NCBI GenBank assembly: GCA_900299205.1
Contig: OMIW01000098.1
Span: forward strand, 1-5,385
Source: Pseudomonadota bacterium
Lineage (GTDB): Bacteria; Bdellovibrionota_C; UBA2361; OMIW01
Length of the DNA: 5,385 nucleotides
Direction of reading: 5' to 3'
Under the pieces are notes generated by a model. The model did not search any database and was not told the DNA's origin. It saw only the letters and a program-made list of their open reading frames with translations. A program made the position numbers and the translations under genes. Of the stretch, positions 1 to 5,385 are shown piece by piece. Positions within the stretch are counted from its first letter, which is position 1. Each line of letters opens with the position of its first letter.

Positions 1-74
1 CCACTCTTACTTTTCTTGAATCCTTTTCGTTCGAGGACATTCCTTTTTGAGTCGCATCGTGGGTTGCTATCGAA

Positions 75-104
75 TTGGATTTGGCGGCGGAGCTTCGATA
101 TACT
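75..104 (+). promoter_or_regulatory. Possible sigma70-like promoter upstream of oleA
   Basis: TTGGAT (75-80) and TATACT (99-104) are separated by 18 bp. The -10 matches TATAAT at 5 of 6 positions, including the conserved first T, second A and last T; the -35 matches only 3 of 6. An overlapping alternative is TTGGCG (81-86) with TATAAG (104-109) at 17 bp. Either would give a leader of roughly 65-75 nt before the oleA ATG. This is the only promoter-like pair I see in the 181 bp upstream, and it would serve the whole operon. The call rests on consensus similarity alone, and the host's sigma-factor preferences are unknown. Confidence 0.3.
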
Positions 105-181
105 ATAAGGCTTTCTTGGACGAGAATCGTGAGGAGTCATCCCTCGCTCGGTAGAATAGCTCTTTTTGAAACAGGCGGAAC

Positions 182-1261
182 ATGGTCGCATTTCAATATT
201 CTCAGGTGGTTGTCGATAAGTGTGAATTCGTTCAGCCCCCGACGAAGGTGACTTCCGCTGAGATTGAGGACGAAATAATCGAGGTTTACGAACGATTCGG
301 CATACCCAAAGGGACCCTGGAAAGGCTCTCTGGCGTTTCCTCTCGATACATGTGGAGTCGAGAGACGCTGCCGAGCGATGTGGGGGTGGAGGCGATTGAA
401 CGGTTGCTGAGTGATGGCAACTTTCCGATAGATAAGGTCGATGTGCTGATCAGCTGCTCAGTTAGTCGGGATTTATTTGAGCCATCGACGGCCTGCATTA
501 TCCACAAAAAGCTGGGCCTCTCACCGAGAGTGATGGCTTTTGATGTGACGAACGCCTGTATCGGATTCTCAAATGGATTGATGCTCGCATCAACGATGAT
601 AGAGTCGGGAGTCGCTCGTGCAGCTTTAGTTGTATCGCCCGAAGTGCCGAGTCTGATCGTGGAATCCAATTCTCGGATGTTGCGGCGTGAAATTGATCGT
701 ATTTCGCGTGAGGACCTCCTCAAAGTGGTCCCGGTATTCACTCTGGGTTCGGGAGCAGTCGTTTTCGGAGTGTGTCACGAACGTTACAGCACCGGGGATG
801 GGCATCGGTTCCTTGGAGGGGCAGGGCTCTCGGCTACTGAGCATACCGACCTATGCACCGGCAACGGGGACTTCTGTGTTACGGGAACCCTTGAGGAACT
901 TTTTCCAAGTCAGCCCCTCATGCATACGGAGTCGAGCAAGTTAATATCGGCGGCAGCCAAAGTAGGGGGACAAACGTGGCCGATGACCTCAGAAATCCTC
1001 GGCTGGTCGCGTGATGATGTGAAACATGTTTTTTGTCACCAGGTTGGAAAGCAGGTTAATGAGGCTTTCTATAAGGAGCTAGGTCTCGACTTTCACAAAG
1101 AATTCTCGATTTATCAGGAGTACGGCAATATGATCTCGGCGGCCCTGCCGGCGGCTCTTGTACTCGGGGGGAAGGCGCGCGGTATTCAAAAAGGGGATAA
1201 GGTCGTATGCACCGGTTTCGGAAGTGGGTTGAATTCGCTCTTTTGGGGGGTTGAGTGGTAG
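182..1261 (+). CDS. oleA: OleA, acyl-CoA condensing enzyme (thiolase superfamily)
   Basis: OleA performs the first step of olefin synthesis: a non-decarboxylative Claisen condensation of two fatty acyl-CoAs to a 2-alkyl-3-ketoalkanoic acid. The 359-residue protein has a thiolase/KAS III-type layout. The nucleophile is Cys126 in FDVTNAC; His286 (CHQVGKQ) and Asn316 (YGNM) complete the active site. Glu100, in SVSRDLFEPSTA, matches the OleA-specific glutamate that reaches into the partner monomer as general base; its 26-residue spacing to the Cys equals that recalled for Xanthomonas OleA (Glu117/Cys143). The SATEHTDLCTGNGD segment and the C-terminal GFGSGLNS glycine loop also fit OleA. ATG 182 is the first start after an in-frame TGA (167-169), and the N-terminus aligns well with known OleA. 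Its ribosome-binding site is poor: AGGCGGA (173-179) lies only 2 nt from the ATG. The stop overlaps oleBC. The glutamate and the neighbours argue against FabH or HMG-CoA synthase. Confidence 0.94.
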   Translation: MVAFQYSQVVVDKCEFVQPPTKVTSAEIEDEIIEVYERFGIPKGTLERLSGVSSRYMWSRETLPSDVGVEAIERLLSDGNFPIDKVDVLISCSVSRDLFEPSTACIIHKKLGLSPRVMAFDVTNACIGFSNGLMLASTMIESGVARAALVVSPEVPSLIVESNSRMLRREIDRISREDLLKVVPVFTLGSGAVVFGVCHERYSTGDGHRFLGGAGLSATEHTDLCTGNGDFCVTGTLEELFPSQPLMHTESSKLISAAAKVGGQTWPMTSEILGWSRDDVKHVFCHQVGKQVNEAFYKELGLDFHKEFSIYQEYGNMISAALPAALVLGGKARGIQKGDKVVCTGFGSGLNSLFWGVEW

Positions 1262-4035
1262 CCCGAAAGAGCGACGTAACAAGGGCTGGAGCTGGGAGAG
1301 AGGTCTCTCGCGACTTAGGGGGTAGCTCAAGAGAAGTGAGTAAAGGGGGAGGCGTGTCTGAGGTCTCTGAAACGAAAAAACGTCGTGCGGGCAAGGCCGC
1401 ATCGTCTCGGGTCAAAGGGGCTCGTCAGGCGGGAGATGAACGATTCGACCAAGAAGCGTCTCCCGGAGTCACGCAGAGTCCTAGCGTCGAATCACTCACT
1501 GTCGACAACCCGAGCCTTCGATATGCTCTCGAGGGGCTGAACTCTCAGGTTCGGTTGGTCGGTGGATACCGAATGCATTATCTTGATGAGGGTTCGGGAC
1601 CGGTGGTCGTGATGGTCCACGGAAATCCGACGTGGTGTTTTCTTTTCCGCCATCTTGTTCGCGCCTTACGCGATTCTTTTCGACTCATTGTTCCTGATCA
1701 TATTGGTTGTGGTCTCTCGGAGCGGACTCCCGGACATGCCTTTCGCGCGCAAGACCGTGTTGACCACCTTGACGAGCTGCTTAAGCAGCTTGGAATCTCC
1801 CGATTTTCCCTCGTAATGCACGATTGGGGAGGTTCTATCGGAACTGCTCTCGCGCAGCGAAGGGTCGCCGATGTTGATAAGCTTGTCTATTTCAATACGA
1901 CGCTCGGTGAGATAGATGAGCTTCCCCGGATTATTCGACTCGCAGCATCGCCATTTCTCGGAGAAATCCTCACCAAATACACCAAGACCTTCCTTCGATT
2001 GACCACCTCGATAGGGGCGTACCATCCTCTCTCAGCTGAGGCAAAGAGGGGGTATCTCGCACCCTACGAAACGGTACTCTCTCGGCAGGCAATCTGGGAT
2101 TTTGTCTCTGATATCCCTTTCTTTTCCGCTCACCCCTCGTTCGGTCAAAAGCTCAATCTTGAGGATGGGCTCAAGCAGTTGGCAGAAAAGCCGGTGAAGG
2201 TGATGTGGGGGCTAAAGGATCCCTGCTTCCACCCCGGCTTCCTCCGCAAGATGCGGGGATATTTTCCCCGAGCGGATATTGATGAGCTGCCTCATGCATC
2301 CCATCTGGTGCTCGAAGATGAGCCGGAAAGAGTCGGAGCGGCGGTACGAGATTTTCTCACCCGAAAAGCAACAGTGCCACAACGGGCACCGCAGCAGAGC
2401 ACCATATATGGGGCGGTCCGAGCGGCGGTGGCTGCTACGCCGGAAAAGGCAGCGGTGATTGTGCCCGCTCGAGAGGTAAATGGAAGTGTCTCTCAACCGC
2501 AGGCGGCCAGTTTCCGTGCGCTCTGGCGATTGGTTCAGCAATATCGGCGGGGTCTTTCGGCGCGGGGGATGGTTCCTGGCGATCGAGTGTTAATGTTGGT
2601 GAGCCCTGGAGTTGAGTTCTTGTCTTTTACCCTCGCCATCCTCGGCAATGGCGGTATCCCGGTATTTGTTGATCCGGGAGTGGGAGCGGACAACCTGAAA
2701 CGATGCATTGATGATGCAGGGGTGATAGGAGTCATCTCTGAAAGTAGGGTGCTTCCACTGCGCGCTCTCTGGTTCCGCCAATTCCAAACCGTTCGGTATC
2801 ATTGCATCGTCTCGGATATTTTGCCATTACCCGGTACCTCGGGGGTATTTCAGGCCCAGTTCGAGGCATCGGAAAGCACGGAGGTCGAGCGTTCTGGGAT
2901 TGAGATGATCGCCTACACCTCGGGAGGCACCGGAGTTCCAAAGGGGGTGCTCTTTACTCCTGAAATGCTCAATTCTCAGCTGGCGTGTTTCCGCTCGGTA
3001 TTTGGCTTCTCCTCCGAAGACGTTGATCTTCCGATACTTCCAATCTTCTCCCTCTTCGATATATCGCTGGGGATGACTGCGGTGATACCGCCCATTGATC
3101 CAAGTGCGCCACTCTCCTGCGATCCGGCTCAGCTTGGTGATGTCATTGACCGCTTCGGCGTAACCTCCTCGTTCGGGTCTCCGACGGTATGGGGAAAGAT
3201 CGCGGCGTGGGCTGCTCGGGAGGGGCGGTCGTTTCGCTCCCTTAAACGGGTCCTACTGGCAGGAGCTCCGGTCGCTGACGGGGTGCTCTCGCAGGTCCAG
3301 GGGGTCGTTCCTGCAGGCAAGGTCACGGTGCCATACGGTGCGACCGAGGCACTTCCGGTTTCGGTCATCTCCGCAGCCGAACGTTTCGCGGTCCGGCGGG
3401 ACCATGAGGCGCTCGAGTACTCACTCGATGGACAGTACGGAGTTCCGATAGGTTTGCCGATACCGGGATTGTCGCTCCGAATAAAGCCTCTCGGGACGGC
3501 GTCCAGCCCTGATGCGTGGGGTGGCGATTGCGCGCCTGGTGAAATCGGCGAACTCTGGGTCGCTGGTTCGACGGTGAGCGTCGGATATCTTCACGGCTCG
3601 GGCGACACGGGTTCAAAGCGGTATGAAAATGGGGTGCAATGGCATGCGCTCGGAGACGTGGGGTACATAGCTCCCTCGGGAATGGTCTATTTTTGTGGAC
3701 GACTTGCCCATGTCGTTCAAACAAAGACTCTGTTGTGCCCGATTCCGGTTGAGCGGATCGTAAATGCCCTCGAGGGCGTCGAGAGGAGTGCATTGGTCTC
3801 GCTTGGTGAGAGAGGGGCGGGAGTAGTTATCGAGCCTCGCGACTGCGCAGTGGTTACAAACGACGACCGTCGGCGAGAGCTTTCCGAGCGCGTTCGAGAT
3901 GCGTTGCGAGGAAACCCTTTGACTGGCGATATTTCAGCAGTGTTCATTCATCCTTCATTTCCGGTAGATGGTCGGCACAATGCGAAAATTTTCCGAGATA
4001 AACTCAGTACATGGGCCCAACAGCAGCGGCCTTAA
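1255..4035 (+). CDS. oleBC: OleBC fusion: beta-lactone decarboxylase plus beta-lactone synthetase
   Basis: One 926-residue protein joins the last two steps. Residues 1 to about 90 are a basic Ser/Gly/Arg-rich extension, probably disordered. Residues about 95-370 are OleB, an alpha/beta-hydrolase of the haloalkane dehalogenase type: HGNPTW (122-127, Asn124 as the usual halide/oxyanion Asn), nucleophile Asp190 in HDWGG, probable acid Asp322 (WGLKD) and catalytic His350 (ASHLVLED). It decarboxylates the cis-beta-lactone to a cis-olefin. A linker (about 371-382) leads to OleC, an ANL-superfamily enzyme that cyclises the 2-alkyl-3-hydroxyacid with ATP: P-loop TSGGTGVPKG (555-564), YGATEALP (694-701), Asp801 in LGDVGY, Arg816, and C-terminal Lys911 in the OleC-typical HNAKI. 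Both halves are near full length, with no frameshift. GTG 1255 directly follows an in-frame TGA and overlaps the oleA stop; GGGGGG (1245-1250) is a weak ribosome-binding site. GTG 1336 and GTG 1354 are alternative starts; the next start-type codon, TTG 1555, would cut into the first strand of the hydrolase. Confidence 0.95.
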   Translation: MVARKSDVTRAGAGREVSRDLGGSSREVSKGGGVSEVSETKKRRAGKAASSRVKGARQAGDERFDQEASPGVTQSPSVESLTVDNPSLRYALEGLNSQVRLVGGYRMHYLDEGSGPVVVMVHGNPTWCFLFRHLVRALRDSFRLIVPDHIGCGLSERTPGHAFRAQDRVDHLDELLKQLGISRFSLVMHDWGGSIGTALAQRRVADVDKLVYFNTTLGEIDELPRIIRLAASPFLGEILTKYTKTFLRLTTSIGAYHPLSAEAKRGYLAPYETVLSRQAIWDFVSDIPFFSAHPSFGQKLNLEDGLKQLAEKPVKVMWGLKDPCFHPGFLRKMRGYFPRADIDELPHASHLVLEDEPERVGAAVRDFLTRKATVPQRAPQQSTIYGAVRAAVAATPEKAAVIVPAREVNGSVSQPQAASFRALWRLVQQYRRGLSARGMVPGDRVLMLVSPGVEFLSFTLAILGNGGIPVFVDPGVGADNLKRCIDDAGVIGVISESRVLPLRALWFRQFQTVRYHCIVSDILPLPGTSGVFQAQFEASESTEVERSGIEMIAYTSGGTGVPKGVLFTPEMLNSQLACFRSVFGFSSEDVDLPILPIFSLFDISLGMTAVIPPIDPSAPLSCDPAQLGDVIDRFGVTSSFGSPTVWGKIAAWAAREGRSFRSLKRVLLAGAPVADGVLSQVQGVVPAGKVTVPYGATEALPVSVISAAERFAVRRDHEALEYSLDGQYGVPIGLPIPGLSLRIKPLGTASSPDAWGGDCAPGEIGELWVAGSTVSVGYLHGSGDTGSKRYENGVQWHALGDVGYIAPSGMVYFCGRLAHVVQTKTLLCPIPVERIVNALEGVERSALVSLGERGAGVVIEPRDCAVVTNDDRRRELSERVRDALRGNPLTGDISAVFIHPSFPVDGRHNAKIFRDKLSTWAQQQRP

Positions 4036-4102
4036 TCTTTCTCCATCTCGTTTTTTAGAGCAGTTGGTTGCATCGAGGAACGAAATCGTTTGGAAATTGT
4101 CA

Positions 4103-4108
4103 AGGAGG
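4103..4108 (+). promoter_or_regulatory. Strong Shine-Dalgarno that decides the oleD start
   Basis: AGGAGG at 4103-4108 is a full match to the anti-Shine-Dalgarno core and lies 5 nt before GTG 4114. GTG 4111 is also in frame but only 2 nt away. An upstream in-frame TTG at 4090 has the weaker GAGGA (4075-4079) 10 nt before it. I therefore prefer GTG 4114 as the oleD start. Confidence 0.6.
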
Positions 4109-4113
4109 GGGTG

Positions 4114-5166
4114 GTGAAGGGGAACGGCGACCAATCCACTAACCTCAAACGCGTAGTAGTGACGGGTGGAAGTGGCTTCGTCGGAAAAGCTCTCTGTCGG
4201 GCATTACACCGAGCAGGATTTGATGTCTTGTCGATATCACGACGCGCGGTTCTCGACCTCGAGCATGAAGGGATCCGCTCATATCGGTGCGATCTTACTG
4301 CGGAGGGGCTTCCGCTCGCGGAGTTACTTGCCGGGGTTCACGCCGTGTTCCACACTGCAGCCCACGTTGAGATGTGGGGAGCATACGACGATTTTTTCCG
4401 AGCAAATGTATTTGCTACCCGTCAACTTCTCGACGCGTGTGAGCGCGCGGGTTGCCCTTATTTTATCTTTACCAGCTCCCCGAGCGTGGTTGCGGGAGAT
4501 CAGGACCTGAGGGGAGTTGATGAAAGCATTCCCTATCCGACCCGATACCGGGCCTGGTATCCGGAGACGAAGGCGACCGCGGAAAAGGAGGTCCGAGCAC
4601 GGGGAGTTTCAGGGGTTGTAAAGACCTTGTCGCTCCGCCCGCACCTCATCTTTGGCCCCGGTGATACCAATCTGATTCCGACGATTCTTGACCGTGCCCG
4701 CAAAGGTCGGCTTCCGATCATCGGGCGAGGAACGAACCTCGTTGATGTGAGTTACATCGATGATTGTGTCGCGGCGCATTTGTGCGCGCTTGAGGCCCTC
4801 GAGTCTGATCCGTCCCTTTCAGGAGAAGCGTTTTTCATTTCACAGGGAGAGCCAGTCGGGCTGTGGGCGTTCATTGATGAAGTTCTGTCGCGTGCTGGGA
4901 TCGCTCGATTAACCCGAAGAGTAGATGCCAGAATTGCCTTTGGTATTGCGGCAGTCGTTGAAGGAATCAGTCGACTGCTTCCAAGCCATCCCGAACCCCC
5001 TTTGACCACGTTTTTGGTCAAGGAGATGAGCACCGATCACTACTTTGACATTTCACGAGCGCGTGCGCGACTGGGATACACCCCCCGCTTTTCGGTCATC
5101 CGTGCCCTCGAGGAGACGTTTCGAGGAGAAGTTGAACATTCGGCTGAGCGTCGAGACCCATGCTGA
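4114..5166 (+). CDS. oleD: OleD, NAD(P)H-dependent 2-alkyl-3-ketoacid reductase (extended SDR)
   Basis: OleD reduces the 2-alkyl-3-ketoalkanoic acid made by OleA to the 2-alkyl-3-hydroxyalkanoic acid used by OleC. From GTG 4114 the protein has 350 residues, the normal size for extended short-chain dehydrogenases of the 3beta-HSD/epimerase type. It opens with a Rossmann strand and TGGSGFVG (17-24), the GxxGxxG cofactor loop. FHTAAHVEMWG (79-89) matches the second conserved family block. TSSPSVV (120-126) supplies the serine region, with Ser124 the likely member of the triad, and Tyr149 and Lys153 form YxxxK in YPETKATAE. RPHLIFGPGD follows, as usual for substrate binding. The start is chosen for its AGGAGG ribosome-binding site; TTG 4090 would add 8 residues. 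The gap after oleBC contains no visible terminator, so the gene is probably cotranscribed. By itself the sequence could be another 3beta-HSD-like reductase; the context makes OleD the clear reading. Confidence 0.92.
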   Translation: MKGNGDQSTNLKRVVVTGGSGFVGKALCRALHRAGFDVLSISRRAVLDLEHEGIRSYRCDLTAEGLPLAELLAGVHAVFHTAAHVEMWGAYDDFFRANVFATRQLLDACERAGCPYFIFTSSPSVVAGDQDLRGVDESIPYPTRYRAWYPETKATAEKEVRARGVSGVVKTLSLRPHLIFGPGDTNLIPTILDRARKGRLPIIGRGTNLVDVSYIDDCVAAHLCALEALESDPSLSGEAFFISQGEPVGLWAFIDEVLSRAGIARLTRRVDARIAFGIAAVVEGISRLLPSHPEPPLTTFLVKEMSTDHYFDISRARARLGYTPRFSVIRALEETFRGEVEHSAERRDPC

Positions 5167-5172
5167 GAAGGG

Positions 5173-5322
5173 ATGAGCGACCGATTTGAGTTGGTTGCCA
5201 AGTCGTCGGAGGGCGTTTTACTACTTGTAGGGAAGGATGGCAGGGCGAGTGCGGAGCTCCGTTCCAGCAGAGCACAACAGCCCAGAGAGCTTAGGTGCCG
5301 TACGAAGGGAGACTTCGCTTAG
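5173..5322 (+). CDS. Doubtful 49-residue ORF just after oleD
   Basis: An ATG 6 nt after the oleD stop opens 49 codons ending in TAG (5320-5322). GAGAAG (5165-5170) lies only 2 nt before the ATG, which is too close for a good ribosome-binding site. The first part looks protein-like (FELVAKSSEGVLLLVGKDG), while the second half is Arg/Gln-rich with several AGA/AGG codons, which looks less like coding sequence. I do not recognise a family. It may be a small hypothetical protein, the remnant start of a decayed gene, or a chance ORF. Confidence 0.25.
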   Translation: MSDRFELVAKSSEGVLLLVGKDGRASAELRSSRAQQPRELRCRTKGDFA

Positions 5323-5325
5323 CGA
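5303..5325 (+). other. Short inverted repeats downstream of oleD
   Basis: CGAAG (5303-5307) pairs with CTTCG (5313-5317) around a 5-nt loop. The overlapping TCGCT-T-AGCGA (5315-5325) forms a second, competing small palindrome. No T-run follows either, so this is not a convincing intrinsic terminator. It overlaps the end of the doubtful 49-codon ORF. Confidence 0.2.
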
Positions 5326-5363
5326 GGACTATCCGATGACGTAGTATTGGGAGGAGTTCGAGA

Positions 5364-5385
5364 TTGAGTATGAGAGGGGAGGCCC
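5364..5385 (+). CDS. Possible start of a further gene, cut by the window edge
   Basis: GGGAGGAG (5349-5356) is a good Shine-Dalgarno match. It lies 7 nt before TTG 5364 and 13 nt before ATG 5370, which share one reading frame that stays open to the window end. Only 7 complete codons are visible, so no product can be named. A second purine-rich stretch, AGGGGAGG at about 5375-5382, could instead serve a start codon just beyond the edge. Same strand and a gap of about 200 bp from oleD leave open whether it belongs to the ole operon. Confidence 0.25.

Noticed and set aside
3-50. Short open plus-strand frame at the left edge (ends FLESFSFEDIPF then TGA), possibly the end of an upstream gene
   Set aside because: Only 15 codons are visible and another frame stays open to 108 in the same stretch, so coding cannot be told from chance.
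286-741. Minus-strand ORF of 151 residues inside oleA
   Set aside because: It is antisense to the catalytic Cys region of oleA; no family resemblance and Ser/Arg/Thr-rich composition.
1345-1356. Purine-rich GGGGGAGG just before GTG 1354 as a decisive ribosome-binding site
   Set aside because: The spacer to the GTG is only 1 nt, too short for normal initiation, so it does not settle the start.
1056-1415. Long minus-strand ORFs over the oleA-oleBC junction (119 and 107 residues)
   Set aside because: They lie antisense to the junction of two well-supported genes, overlap each other in different frames, are rich in Pro/Arg/Ser as expected of antisense translation, and show no recognisable domain.
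3365-3793. Minus-strand ORF of 142 residues inside the OleC domain
   Set aside because: It is fully antisense to a conserved ANL domain with intact motifs on the plus strand; its Arg/Pro/His-rich composition is a codon-bias shadow.
1255-4035. Sequencing error merging separate oleB and oleC genes
   Set aside because: The frame runs without interruption through a short linker and both domains are intact in the same frame; OleBC fusions are a known natural form.
4036-4089. T-run TTTTTT (about 4051-4056) between oleBC and oleD as a terminator
   Set aside because: No stable hairpin precedes the T-run, and a terminator here would cut oleD off from the operon.

Overview
The window holds one compact plus-strand operon for long-chain olefin (head-to-head hydrocarbon) biosynthesis: oleA (182-1261), a natural oleB-oleC gene fusion (1255-4035) and oleD (about 4114-5166). 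Each protein carries its family's catalytic residues, so the set reads as a complete, intact OleABCD pathway encoded by three genes. I see no mobile element, RNA gene or CRISPR array.

Layout: positions 1-181 are a leader with a possible sigma70-like promoter and no convincing gene. oleA ends inside the first codons of oleBC (7 bp overlap), which suggests coupled translation. The fusion protein has a 60-90 residue basic, probably disordered N-terminal extension, then an alpha/beta-hydrolase (OleB), a linker of about 10 residues, and an AMP-forming synthetase-like domain (OleC). A gap of 54-78 bp leads to oleD, which has a strong Shine-Dalgarno sequence. After oleD come a doubtful 49-codon ORF and, at the right edge, a ribosome-binding site that may begin another gene.

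How the genes work together (known for the families): OleA condenses two fatty acyl-CoAs to a 2-alkyl-3-ketoacid. OleD reduces it with NAD(P)H to the 2-alkyl-3-hydroxyacid. OleC uses ATP to close a cis-beta-lactone. OleB decarboxylates the lactone to a cis internal alkene. Here the last two steps sit on one polypeptide.

Organism: a bacterium of moderate G+C (mid-50s percent, judged by eye) that uses GTG starts and often CGA for arginine. The arrangement oleA / oleBC fusion / oleD recalls actinobacteria such as Micrococcus luteus, but the G+C is far below that of such genomes. I cannot assign a phylum from this sequence.
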